This document shows positions 26,570 to 34,707 of a stretch of DNA of 64,000 nt, piece after piece. The stretch is taken from assembly GCF_000785555.1 (NCBI RefSeq), contig NZ_CP009129.1, positions 2,046,001 to 2,110,000 on the forward strand. Reading direction: 5' to 3'. This DNA comes from Planococcus sp. PAMC 21323 (GTDB taxonomy: Bacteria; Bacillota; Bacilli; Bacillales_A; Planococcaceae). The notes under the pieces were generated by a model. That model was not told where the DNA came from and searched no databases. It saw nothing but the letters and a program-made list of their open reading frames with translations. The position numbers were made by a program, and so were the translations under genes. Every line of letters begins with the position of its first letter. The first letter of the stretch is position 1.

Positions 26570-27428
26570 ATGATTTATAATATTCGATTAAAGCTTGAGT
26601 ACCATTTTCTTCGTTGCCCTGAGCTGCAATTTTTTCGTACATGCTTAGCGACATACGTAGCCCTGGTAAATCTAATCCCCAGTCCTCTGCTTCTTGTGCA
26701 GCAATTTTCATATCTTTAATAAAGTGTTTTATGTAAAACCCTGGACGGAAGTCTTCGTTAATCATTTTAGGTGCAAGATTGGACAATGACCATGAACCCG
26801 CTGCGCCTGATGAAATGGAACGCAATACTCGTTCTGGGTCTAACCCTGCCTTCTCCGCATAAATAATTGACTCACATACGCCAATCATACTACTCGCAAT
26901 ATTAATTTGGTTGCACATTTTGGTATGTTGTCCTGACCCTGCTGGTCCTTGAAACACAATATTTTCTCCAAACAAATTAAGGATAGGAGAAATTTTCTTA
27001 TAAACTTCTTTTTCTCCACCAATCATAATGGACAATACACCATTTTTTGCACCGATATCCCCTCCAGATACAGGAGCATCTAATGCGTGAAGCCCTTTGT
27101 CAGCTGCTGCATCAAAGATTCGTTGAGCCAATTGCGGCTGGGAAGTTGTCATATCTACAAGGATGGTGCCTGTCTTAGCATTCTCTAGTAGCCCTTGTTC
27201 ACCAAAATAAACTTGTTCTACATCGGAAGGATAGCCAACCATTGTAAAGATCACTTCACTATTTTCAGCAACTTGCTTAGGTGAATCAACAAGAGTTGCA
27301 CCGGCTTCTACTAAATTCTCTGCTTTTTGAGCGGTACGCGTATAGATAAAAACTTCATGCTTATCATCGAGTAAATGCTTTACCAAACTATTGCCCATGA
27401 CTCCAGTTCCAACAAATCCAAGCTTCAT
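26568..27428 (-). CDS. ykwC: Beta-hydroxyacid dehydrogenase (YkwC-like, 3-hydroxyisobutyrate dehydrogenase family)
   Basis: A 286-residue NAD(P)-dependent oxidoreductase. The N-terminal Rossmann motif is GFVGTGVMGNSL (residues 4-15), the substrate-binding signature DAPVSGGDIGAKNG (near residue 118) and the catalytic lysine in GSGQHTKMCNQI (near residue 170). It is closest to B. subtilis YkwC by sequence pattern; the physiological substrate is unknown. AGGAGG precedes the ATG. Confidence 0.87.
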   Translation of the reverse strand: MKLGFVGTGVMGNSLVKHLLDDKHEVFIYTRTAQKAENLVEAGATLVDSPKQVAENSEVIFTMVGYPSDVEQVYFGEQGLLENAKTGTILVDMTTSQPQLAQRIFDAAADKGLHALDAPVSGGDIGAKNGVLSIMIGGEKEVYKKISPILNLFGENIVFQGPAGSGQHTKMCNQINIASSMIGVCESIIYAEKAGLDPERVLRSISSGAAGSWSLSNLAPKMINEDFRPGFYIKHFIKDMKIAAQEAEDWGLDLPGLRMSLSMYEKIAAQGNEENGTQALIEYYKS

Positions 27429-27550
27429 ATGTATTTCCTCCTTTTAGTTTCATCTACAGTTTAGCAAAATTTCATAAGATATACACTTATAGGAACGAGC
27501 AATGTCATACTTTAAAAATTTACTCATTAAATGTATGTTTCTATATAAAA

Positions 27551-27580
27551 AAAAGAAGCCGATCCGTAAACGGACCGACC
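27551..27580 (-). terminator. Terminator of the second MoxR operon
   Basis: On the minus strand a 10-bp stem with two G-U pairs and a two-base loop (27579 to 27558) is followed by TTCTTTTTTTT. Pairing is better in minus-strand RNA than in plus-strand RNA. Confidence 0.75.
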
Positions 27581-27599
27581 ACAAAAGGGGGAAATGAGA

Positions 27600-27635
27600 A
27601 TGTTGCTGTGTTCAAGTATACTATGCCCCTCCTGA
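27600..27635 (+). CDS. Possible 11-codon leader-like ORF
   Basis: ATG at 27600 follows AGGGGG (27586-27591) by 8 bases and opens an 11-codon frame, MLLCSSILCPS, ending at 27635. It faces the end of the DUF4129 gene and has no gene downstream on the same strand. The ribosome-binding site is good, but such a short frame may be chance. Confidence 0.2.
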   Translation: MLLCSSILCPS

Positions 27636-27642
27636 AAAGATT

Positions 27643-28854
27643 TTAAACATTTTCTTTGAAATAATCTTTTTTTATTTTTTGAATATCAGCTATAAATTGT
27701 TTAGCATGTAATTCCGGCAATTGCTCGTCTCCATAACGGACACGATCATATGTGTGATAAAAAGAATCTGATGTATTCCAACTCATTCGTGACACCCATT
27801 CACGAACTGTTTCATAATCTTCTCTTCCTAAATTCTGCTCTTTCGCTGTCTTTTCGAGTTCACGAAAAGCTTCTCTAATTTGATGCAAATTCATTTCGGC
27901 ATCAGAAGACTCAAGTACAAACGGCACAGCTGTTTGTATCGTTTGATTAGGATACCTTTTTGTTTTATTCGTAGTTTCTTTTATTGGTACTTTTATTTCT
28001 GGCTTTACTTTCCTTAACCATAAGACGAGTACAATTACACAGCTTACCAAAAATAAGCCTATTAAAATCTCCACTGGGTAATCAGTGGCTCCCGATTCAC
28101 TTATCACTTGGGTGTTTTGAGTTGTTTCTTCATCTGGACCTAATTGATCAATTGTTTCTTGCATGTCCTCTTCTGTCGATAACCCTGATAAAAACAGAGT
28201 GACTTGCTCCATCAATAGAGCTAGCGGCCAAAAAAGAAGACGAATAACGCCTCCTACAACCCAACCAAGTCCTCTTCGTACTTCTTCAGCTATAAAAAAG
28301 GTAATGATTGCTGCAACGCTAGCTATGCTAACAAGAAAACCGAATGCTCCGACCGCTTGAGTCAATCGCATGCCTTCTGACTTAGAAACACTGTATTGGT
28401 CAATCACGCGAGATATTGTATAAAATAATATTGCGACCGGCACCATGGTGAAAAGTGTCTGAGTTGACTGCGCTTCAGGATTTAATAAAAGAAGAACCCA
28501 GCAAGCACTAAAAACCACAATAAATTTTACCAGAAAATGATGGTCATCACTAAATCCATCATAAAATGCTGAATACCTATTATGAAGCATATAGATTGCA
28601 AGTATACCTAACAAAAGTGCTAACCATGCTGGAACTCCTAAAACCCATAATAATAATATCGCAACAAAAGAAATTCCGACTCCGATAATTAAACTGTATG
28701 CATATTTTACAGTCAATAAATAGACACTCCCTGAAACGAATAAGGCTGTTAAAATCCAACTCCAAGCAGTGGGGGGTTCCACAAATACCAGCAATAACGA
28801 AAGGATAAAAGCATCCAGCATAAAGTAAATAGATGAAATAAAGCGGGATCTCAT
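27643..28854 (-). CDS. Membrane protein with C-terminal DUF4129 domain
   Basis: A 403-residue protein. About seven predicted membrane helices occupy residues 8-215, and another lies at about 265-285. A cytoplasmic DUF4129 segment follows (about residues 315-390: LHQIREAFRELEK, VREWVSRM, FYHTYDRVRYG). In many bacteria this third gene after MoxR and DUF58 is a transglutaminase (TgpA) with the same tail. Here the transglutaminase domain and its Cys-His-Asp triad are missing. It overlaps the DUF58 gene by 4 bases. Confidence 0.83.
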   Translation of the reverse strand: MRSRFISSIYFMLDAFILSLLLVFVEPPTAWSWILTALFVSGSVYLLTVKYAYSLIIGVGISFVAILLLWVLGVPAWLALLLGILAIYMLHNRYSAFYDGFSDDHHFLVKFIVVFSACWVLLLLNPEAQSTQTLFTMVPVAILFYTISRVIDQYSVSKSEGMRLTQAVGAFGFLVSIASVAAIITFFIAEEVRRGLGWVVGGVIRLLFWPLALLMEQVTLFLSGLSTEEDMQETIDQLGPDEETTQNTQVISESGATDYPVEILIGLFLVSCVIVLVLWLRKVKPEIKVPIKETTNKTKRYPNQTIQTAVPFVLESSDAEMNLHQIREAFRELEKTAKEQNLGREDYETVREWVSRMSWNTSDSFYHTYDRVRYGDEQLPELHAKQFIADIQKIKKDYFKENV

Positions 28855-30005
28855 GCCAAATCACGTTCCTTTCTACCAGGTAAAACGGTTAATTGAGTCT
28901 GCCTTGCCCACATATTTATAAAGCGCAAAGAGTCCTCAGGCTTATCCGTCAATAAGTACGTGGTATAAGGTAATTCAGAATGTATATCCAAATGACCCAA
29001 CATGGTGTTATAAGAAAGAGTTGCATTGTTTTTAGAAATAACCGATAGCAACTCCAATGCCTGCTGACGTTGTTTTTGACCTTGTCCTGCAGACAAATAC
29101 AAATATGGCATCTTTCCAGCAGAACGAATATTGACTGCTACTGCATATGGGATACCTGCTTTAAAGCAATCTTCTATATAAGAAGCTAGTTCTTCGATTC
29201 GTTCTTCTAAATTGTGAATTGTTCCATAATATGCAGAGATATTCAGTGCAAAGAGCATAGTTTCGTTTGCCACTTGCGAAAAAATTTTGGTTTGGTAATT
29301 TTGCATTCTGACACTGGCTTTCCAGTGGATTTGGTTAAATTGATCAGTCGATACGTAATCTCGCGTACCGATTGGTTGAAAGGCATCGTCAAATAAAGAA
29401 TGCTTTAAATTGAATTCTCCTGGCTTTTGTGGAGATGGCTTATAGCTAAAAGGATGTTTTTCGATCTTTGGAAACACGAGTTGTTCATGTGCAATTCTAG
29501 GAAGGTATTCTAATGTCACGCTACCTTCTCCAAATGGCTGCGGGATAAGCACTTCCATTTTTGTAATGCGTGAAATTCCTCTTTTCTTTCCTCTAACAGG
29601 TACTTCTATTTCGATAGTTTCGTTATGACCAATTGTGAATGGCAATGAAAGTTCTATTAGCTCACCAGAACTTATTCGCGGTTGTTCTATTGGTTCCACA
29701 GCATCATAAAACCATATTTTTAATTGGCCTCCCCAAATGGGTAATCCATCATTTTTAAAAGTAAACTGCCAAGCTGATTCTCCATCATAAAGGACACGTT
29801 TTCGCATTCGGATGTTTTGGAAAACTAATTTTGAACCAACATTCTTTAAATAGAATAATTGTCCCCCTACTATTGAAGCGACAAAAATAATGACGACAGC
29901 TGCAGTAAACTGCAAAAACACCATTGCCATAAAAAACAAAACAAGTAGAAAGCCGAGTACCCATTTCAAATTTTTAAAATCGTCGTCATGGCGCATCCAG
30001 ATCAT
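28851..30005 (-). CDS. DUF58 domain-containing membrane protein
   Basis: A 384-residue protein with two N-terminal membrane helices (about residues 14-50). A beta-sandwich-like region follows, then the DUF58 motif GTRDYVSTDQFNQIHWKASV (about residues 212-231). It directly follows the MoxR stop codon. It is larger than the soluble DUF58 protein at 12511-13371 and belongs to the membrane-anchored branch usually paired with transglutaminase/DUF4129 proteins. Confidence 0.86.
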   Translation of the reverse strand: MIWMRHDDDFKNLKWVLGFLLVLFFMAMVFLQFTAAVVIIFVASIVGGQLFYLKNVGSKLVFQNIRMRKRVLYDGESAWQFTFKNDGLPIWGGQLKIWFYDAVEPIEQPRISSGELIELSLPFTIGHNETIEIEVPVRGKKRGISRITKMEVLIPQPFGEGSVTLEYLPRIAHEQLVFPKIEKHPFSYKPSPQKPGEFNLKHSLFDDAFQPIGTRDYVSTDQFNQIHWKASVRMQNYQTKIFSQVANETMLFALNISAYYGTIHNLEERIEELASYIEDCFKAGIPYAVAVNIRSAGKMPYLYLSAGQGQKQRQQALELLSVISKNNATLSYNTMLGHLDIHSELPYTTYLLTDKPEDSLRFINMWARQTQLTVLPGRKERDLA

Positions 30006-30941
30006 CTAAAATGCCTCTACCGGTGAAGAAACTGAATTTACAATATCACGTAAAACTGCTAAAGGCTCATGAATGAGCATGCCTTCAGCTGTTAGCATTA
30101 ATCGGTGGACAGCTACCGGTTCTACTATGTATTTAACGTCATCTGGTGTAACAAAATTTCGCCCTTCTATAAATGCTCTCCCTTGCGCTGCATGAACAAG
30201 TGCTAAAGCGGCTCTTGAGCTTAGTCCAAGTTCAATTGATGGATGTTCACGCGTCGCTCGGACTAGCGATAATATGTACGTTTCAATGTCTTTATGTACT
30301 GCTACTCGACCTGCATCTAAATGCCATTGTTGAACATCTTCAACCGAAGCAACGGGAAGAATTTGTTTTTTATGAGATACGTTATCTCGAAAATTTTGGA
30401 TAATCAAGAGCTCTTCTTCATATTCCGGATAACCAATTTCTAGTCGAAATAAAAAACGGTCTAGTTGTGCTGCAGGAAGCGGAAAAGTTCCTTGTTGTGA
30501 CTCGACAGGATTTTGCGTTGCAATGACAATAAATGGGTTTGGCAATTGCAATGTATCGCCATCGATCGTTGCTTGCTTCTCTTCCATTGACTCTAAAAGA
30601 CTTGATTGTGTTCGCGGCGTGGCTCGATTGATCTCATCAGCTAACAATAAATTAGTTTGTACAGGACCAGCCCGAAGTTCAAATTCTTGTGTTTTCGGAT
30701 TAAAAAAGCGAATGCCTGTCACGTCTGACGGCAAAACATCCGGTGTAAATTGAATGCGTTGAAACTGACCTGCAAAAGATCCTGCAAATGCTTTAGCCAT
30801 CCATGTTTTGCCTGAACCTGGCACACTTTCAAGCAACACATGCCCCCCTTGAATTAAAGCAATTAACATAAAGTCAATTTCCTTTTCTCTGCCCACTACT
30901 AATTGATTTAATTGATCTTTAACTTTTGTTAATTTTTCCAC
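30006..30941 (-). CDS. MoxR-family AAA+ ATPase (second copy)
   Basis: A 311-residue ATPase with Walker A SVPGSGKT (residues 39-46), Walker B LLADEINRA, sensor ATQNPVESQ and GTFPLPAAQLDRFLF. The start codon is GTG with GGGGAG 5 bases upstream. It forms an operon with DUF58 and DUF4129 genes. It differs clearly from the MoxR at 13368-14360, so the two are separate lineages rather than a recent duplication. Confidence 0.92.
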   Translation of the reverse strand: MEKLTKVKDQLNQLVVGREKEIDFMLIALIQGGHVLLESVPGSGKTWMAKAFAGSFAGQFQRIQFTPDVLPSDVTGIRFFNPKTQEFELRAGPVQTNLLLADEINRATPRTQSSLLESMEEKQATIDGDTLQLPNPFIVIATQNPVESQQGTFPLPAAQLDRFLFRLEIGYPEYEEELLIIQNFRDNVSHKKQILPVASVEDVQQWHLDAGRVAVHKDIETYILSLVRATREHPSIELGLSSRAALALVHAAQGRAFIEGRNFVTPDDVKYIVEPVAVHRLMLTAEGMLIHEPLAVLRDIVNSVSSPVEAF

Positions 30942-30969
30942 ATATTCTCCCCATTTCCCATTTTGCTTA

Positions 30970-31158
30970 TTATTTTGATGGTTCTACCGTATATGTGTAA
31001 ATGGTTTTACCATGATGGTACGCTGTTCCACGAAAATGCTTGAAATCCTCACGCGCTATTAAAACTGTACGAAAATCCAAAAAATCTTCTTTTGGGATTG
31101 TAATGGATTCGATCGTTCCATTTTTTAACTCTTCTAGTTGTTGATTGTAATCAGTCAT
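30970..31158 (-). CDS. Small conserved-looking protein of unknown function
   Basis: A 62-residue soluble protein. It is acidic at the start and ends with TAYHHGKTIYTYTVEPSK, a beta-rich segment. AAGGAG sits 9 bases before the ATG. It lies 28 bases upstream of the second MoxR gene on the same strand, so it is probably the first gene of that operon. No family recognised. Confidence 0.7.
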   Translation of the reverse strand: MTDYNQQLEELKNGTIESITIPKEDFLDFRTVLIAREDFKHFRGTAYHHGKTIYTYTVEPSK

Positions 31159-31225
31159 AAATTGTTCTCCTTTTGCCTTAGTATTGATAAGTTCTTCTGT
31201 TATAATACTAAACGAATGATATAAA

Positions 31226-31255
31226 TTGATGATATAAAAATAAACAGTCTATAAA
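31226..31255 (+). promoter_or_regulatory. Candidate promoter of the CPBP protease gene
   Basis: TTGATG (31226-31231) and TATAAA (31250-31255) with an 18-base spacer, about 90 bases before the start codon. The match is moderate. Confidence 0.35.
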
Positions 31256-31347
31256 AACCTGTTCTAGGCACTAGTATACAGCAACAAAACGACTTAGACA
31301 TCTTTGTCAATATTTGTCTCCATGGTTTTAAATTTAGGAGGATTTAC

Positions 31348-31962
31348 ATGATTAACTTTTTTAAGCGGCATCCTTTGATTTTGATGCTGCCGTTAGCTTT
31401 CTTTTTATATGATCTAGCCTTTGAAAACACTGCGATCTTTTGGTATATGTACACATTTGCGACGTTGATCCTTATGTCTCTCGCTATCATATTCGTCAAA
31501 ATTTCCGACGAGCTTACTACTTGGAAATCTTTAATTTTCGGCATATTGTTTGGCTCGATTTTATACGGTCTTTTTGTTGTAGGTTATCAATTATTGCTTT
31601 TGACCCCATTTAATGCAGCCGGCTCGATTGATACATTTCTTTCTAGATTTTCTCCTGTTTCGATTTGGCATTATTTACTCTTAATGTTTATTATCGTTCC
31701 AGGTGAAGAAATTTTTTGGAGAGGGTTAGTTCAACAAAAATTAAAACAATATACTTCTACCCCCATCTCTATTTTAGTTAGCTCATTTTTATTTGGTTTA
31801 GCGCTTGCATTAGGTGGATTTTGGTCAGGGGCTTTAGCTGGAATCGTTGCCAGCTTGATTTTAGGATTTCTTTACGAATGGAAAAAAAGCTTACCGGCTA
31901 TTATTGTTGCTCATCTGGTCATGATTGTTTTGCTGTTCCTAATTATGCCATTATCTGTTTAA
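31348..31962 (+). CDS. CPBP family intramembrane protease
   Basis: A 204-residue membrane protein with about six helices. The catalytic motif 1 of CPBP (Abi/CAAX protease-like) enzymes is present as EEIFWR at residues 120-125. The second motif (FGxxH in most members) reads LFGLALAL here, without the histidine. A histidine is present in the third segment (IIVAHLVMIV). The enzyme may be divergent or inactive. AGGAGG precedes the ATG by about 7 bases. Confidence 0.82.
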   Translation: MINFFKRHPLILMLPLAFFLYDLAFENTAIFWYMYTFATLILMSLAIIFVKISDELTTWKSLIFGILFGSILYGLFVVGYQLLLLTPFNAAGSIDTFLSRFSPVSIWHYLLLMFIIVPGEEIFWRGLVQQKLKQYTSTPISILVSSFLFGLALALGGFWSGALAGIVASLILGFLYEWKKSLPAIIVAHLVMIVLLFLIMPLSV

Positions 31963-31971
31963 AGTGAAACA

Positions 31972-32024
31972 TTCCTCCCATCTGGACGTCTACTAGATAA
32001 ACCAGCTTAAGGGAGGAGTTTTTT
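31972..32024 (+). promoter_or_regulatory. Terminator-like hairpin containing the next gene's ribosome-binding site
   Basis: CCTCCC (31974-31979) pairs with GGGAGG (32011-32016). An inner pair CTGG/CCAG (31982-31985 and 32002-32005) and a central TCTA/TAGA extend the stem. It is followed by GTTTTTTT and the ATG at 32026. The 3' arm is also the Shine-Dalgarno sequence of the lipoprotein gene. The structure can thus end the CPBP transcript or mask translation of the next gene. Confidence 0.6.
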
Positions 32025-32025
32025 T

Positions 32026-32619
32026 ATGAGAAAGAACTTATTTTTAGTATCATCCGTTTTGATGATTAGTTTGTTATTAGCAGCTTGTTTATCTCCTGAA
32101 GAAGAGGGAGTTTCTGAGCCTGTAGAATCTACAGATCCAGCTCCCACAGAAGAGCCGTCAACTCCTGATGAAGGCGAATCGTCAGAACAACCTGAACCAA
32201 CAGGCACATTGACACAAAGTGATAGTCAAAATTATGAACTTTATGTTCAAGATGGCTACGAACTCACTGCAGAAGAACCAAATAAAGATATTCTGTATGT
32301 AGCAGACAACACAGGTGTATCTATGCGAATTGAAACCTTCTCACTTGAAGAAGCTGACTATGACTTTATAGTAGATTCAATGATGCAAGGGTTAGCAGCT
32401 GTAAACCCTGATCAAGAGCCTGATGAAATCACAGATTTCAATCACTCTGCCGCTACACAGACTATAGCTTATAACGTGCCAAGTACTGAAGGCACTGTCA
32501 CTGGGATTGTTTATGAACTAGAAAATCTTATCGTCCGCTTGACCATTTTTGACGACAGCACAGTAAATGCGACCGAAGATTTTATTGCTATGAGTAAAAC
32601 TATACAAGCAATTCAGTAG
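32026..32619 (+). CDS. Secreted lipoprotein of unknown function
   Basis: A 197-residue protein with a lipoprotein signal peptide and lipobox LLAAC (cysteine at residue 21). A Pro/Glu/Ser-rich linker follows (about residues 22-65), with a compact C-terminal domain of about 130 residues. The domain contains YELYVQDGYELTAEEP and repeats of strand-turn-strand pattern. I do not recognise a family beyond Planococcaceae-type lipoproteins. The ribosome-binding site lies in the hairpin described upstream. Confidence 0.8.
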   Translation: MRKNLFLVSSVLMISLLLAACLSPEEEGVSEPVESTDPAPTEEPSTPDEGESSEQPEPTGTLTQSDSQNYELYVQDGYELTAEEPNKDILYVADNTGVSMRIETFSLEEADYDFIVDSMMQGLAAVNPDQEPDEITDFNHSAATQTIAYNVPSTEGTVTGIVYELENLIVRLTIFDDSTVNATEDFIAMSKTIQAIQ

Positions 32620-32627
32620 ATAAATAT

Positions 32628-32663
32628 GTAAAAGGCCTTCCGGAATTTCCGGAAGGCCTTTCT
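32628..32663. terminator. Bidirectional terminator between lipoprotein and mhqR
   Basis: Arms 32631-32645 and 32647-32661 are fully complementary, with flanking A and T runs, and serve both convergent genes. Confidence 0.9.
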
Positions 32664-32665
32664 AA

Positions 32666-33109
32666 TTAATAGGATAAATCTTTAATCGACAAACCTAGCT
32701 TTTTCATTAATTCGATAGCTTGGTCTTTTTCTTCGCTTGTTAAAGCTTCTGTTAGATCATGTAGTTTTTTTTCATGTTCAGGAAAAACTTTTGCCATAAA
32801 TTCTTTACCAGATTCCGATATTTCAGCATACGTGATACGTCGGTCGCTTGGGCTGTTGACGCGTGTAATGTATCCTCTTTTTTCAAGTTTATCAATCACA
32901 TACGTAATTGACCCGCTTGCTAAAAGAATTTTCCCACCTATTTTCTGTAACGGTTGTTTACCTTTATGATATAACAGCTCCAAGACAGCAAATTCAGTAG
33001 GATTTACTCCACTTGTTTGAAAAAACTGATTAGTCTGTTCTGTAATGGCTTTATGTGCGCGTGATAGTACAATAAATAATTTTAGCGATTGTTTAATATC
33101 TTCGTCCAT
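32666..33109 (-). CDS. mhqR: MarR-family regulator, MhqR-like
   Basis: A 147-residue winged-helix regulator. NPTEFAVLELLYHKGKQPLQ (about residues 36-55) and LLASGSITYVIDKLEKRGYI are close to B. subtilis MhqR (YkvE), a repressor of quinone- and diamide-stress genes. The wing is in SPSDRRITYAEIS. No cysteine is present, so direct thiol sensing is not expected. No target operon is adjacent; the assignment to MhqR itself is likely but not certain. Confidence 0.72.
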   Translation of the reverse strand: MDEDIKQSLKLFIVLSRAHKAITEQTNQFFQTSGVNPTEFAVLELLYHKGKQPLQKIGGKILLASGSITYVIDKLEKRGYITRVNSPSDRRITYAEISESGKEFMAKVFPEHEKKLHDLTEALTSEEKDQAIELMKKLGLSIKDLSY

Positions 33110-33187
33110 TCAAATCACTCTTTCTACTGCTAAAGTTGTATTACACTAATTATAGTCTTTTTTCGTATATATGACATCTTTTAGGAG

Positions 33188-34537
33188 TTAGCCAATGATT
33201 ACGCGTTCTTTTGGATAATGGAATTTGGTCGGATCTGTTTTCCCACCAATTGTGAATAAGAAAGAAATTAAACCTACGCGACCAACAAACATCAATGCCA
33301 TTATAATGAACTTCCCGATTTCTGATAAATCACTTGTGATGCCTAGAGACATTCCACATGTTCCAAAAGCGGAAGTGATTTCAAATATAATTTCAACGAT
33401 TGTAGCAGTTGGTTCAGTAATGAGTAGTGCTAACGTAGATGCAAAGACGATGAAAAATGCTAAAAAGATAACGGCGAACGATCGGAAGACATCGATTAAC
33501 TCGATTTCTCGATTAAATATTTGAATCGTATTTTTTCCTCGTGCAAAGTTAATTAAAAATAAAATTGCAATCGCAAAAGTTGTTGTTCGAATTCCTCCAC
33601 CTGCTGAACTTGGTGAAGCACCTACAAACATTAATGCACTCATGAAAGCATTTGTAGCATCGCTAAATTGTGTAATATCAACTGTTACAAGCCCACCTGA
33701 ACGCGATGAAACTGAATGAAAAATTGATGCAAACATAGATTCATGCCACGTCATTCCTTTAAACGCTTTTACAGATTCTAATAGGAAGATACCGATAGCT
33801 CCAACAGCTAACAAAACAGCAAATATAGTTGTTGTAATTTTAGTAAACAAAGAAAAACGGAAATATTTTTGCTTGTTGGAGATAAATTCTTTTACCTCAA
33901 TTAAAACTGGAAAACCTATGGCACCTAGAATAATGAGAATCATATTGATAATTTGAACAAAATAATCATTAAAATAGGGCATTAATGATTCGCCCGTAAT
34001 ATCAAATCCTCCATTAGTCGTAGCTGTTATTGAGCCAAAAACTCCGTGAAGCAGGGCTTCTTGGAATGTAGGGAAATATTGAGTAAAGTAAATTGTTAGT
34101 ATAACCGCTCCAACTGCTTCAATTAATAACATGATTTTTACAATTTCACGAATAAGTTTGACGACACCTGACATGCTCGATTGGTTATGGTCGACCATAA
34201 TGAGCTGGCGTTCTCGCAGTCCAATACGCTTGCCAAAAAGAAGCCAGATAAACGTACCGATTGACATAATTCCAATGCCGCCTAGCTGCAGCACAATCAT
34301 TAAGACGATAATACCAAAAACAGTATACGTATCAACAACATTAATAACAGTCAATCCTGTCACACTAACAGCACTCACTGCAGTAAATAAGCTGTCGATT
34401 AAAGGGATTGTCATCCCCGGTTTATGGACATTTGGTAACCTCAGTAATAAGAAGGAAACAGCAATTGCCACAAAATAATACGAAACAATTGCCTGTGCAG
34501 GTGTGAGATTCCGTACTTTTTGAAATGATTTATTCAT
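33188..34537 (-). CDS. ktrD: Ktr-type potassium uptake membrane subunit KtrD
   Basis: A 449-residue KtrB/KtrD/TrkH-like channel with four membrane-pore-membrane repeats. The filter segments each keep glycine: SVTGLTVIN, TTNGGFDITG, SRSGGLVTVD and TCGMSLG. Length equals B. subtilis KtrD. It needs a cytoplasmic RCK ring; the only one in the window is KtrC at 1051-1710. No ydaO (c-di-AMP) riboswitch is visible upstream. The start has only AAGGGA 12 bases upstream, so translation may be modest. Confidence 0.9.
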   Translation of the reverse strand: MNKSFQKVRNLTPAQAIVSYYFVAIAVSFLLLRLPNVHKPGMTIPLIDSLFTAVSAVSVTGLTVINVVDTYTVFGIIVLMIVLQLGGIGIMSIGTFIWLLFGKRIGLRERQLIMVDHNQSSMSGVVKLIREIVKIMLLIEAVGAVILTIYFTQYFPTFQEALLHGVFGSITATTNGGFDITGESLMPYFNDYFVQIINMILIILGAIGFPVLIEVKEFISNKQKYFRFSLFTKITTTIFAVLLAVGAIGIFLLESVKAFKGMTWHESMFASIFHSVSSRSGGLVTVDITQFSDATNAFMSALMFVGASPSSAGGGIRTTTFAIAILFLINFARGKNTIQIFNREIELIDVFRSFAVIFLAFFIVFASTLALLITEPTATIVEIIFEITSAFGTCGMSLGITSDLSEIGKFIIMALMFVGRVGLISFLFTIGGKTDPTKFHYPKERVIIG

Positions 34538-34595
34538 AAGACATTGATTCCCTTCGGCGTTTTACTCTCTTCTCATTCTATGAAAAGAATCAACA

Positions 34596-34650
34596 AAAAG
34601 AAAGAGAAATCGATAATCTAACTAAAATAGATTTTCGATTTCTCTCTTTT
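34596..34650 (-). terminator. Terminator of sigI-rsgI
   Basis: A long inverted repeat of about 20 bp (34601-34620 with 34628-34649, one bulge and a mismatch) followed by T residues on the minus strand. Confidence 0.8.
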
Positions 34651-34707
34651 CTGCTTTATTGTAAGCTTTACATGTTGACGATAAATTTTTGTGCGCATCA
34701 TCAACAC

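Noticed and set aside
28580-28864. 94-codon minus-strand frame inside the DUF4129 gene
   Set aside because: Shadow of a hydrophobic coding region in another frame, without start signals.
34675-34706. Inverted repeat GTTGAC/GTTGAT just after rsgI
   Set aside because: It is AT-rich with no T-run after it; the strong terminator 30 bases on explains transcript ending.
34538-34707. Possible ydaO (c-di-AMP) riboswitch upstream of ktrD
   Set aside because: The region holds the rsgI terminator and a short hairpin, but no conserved ydaO blocks.
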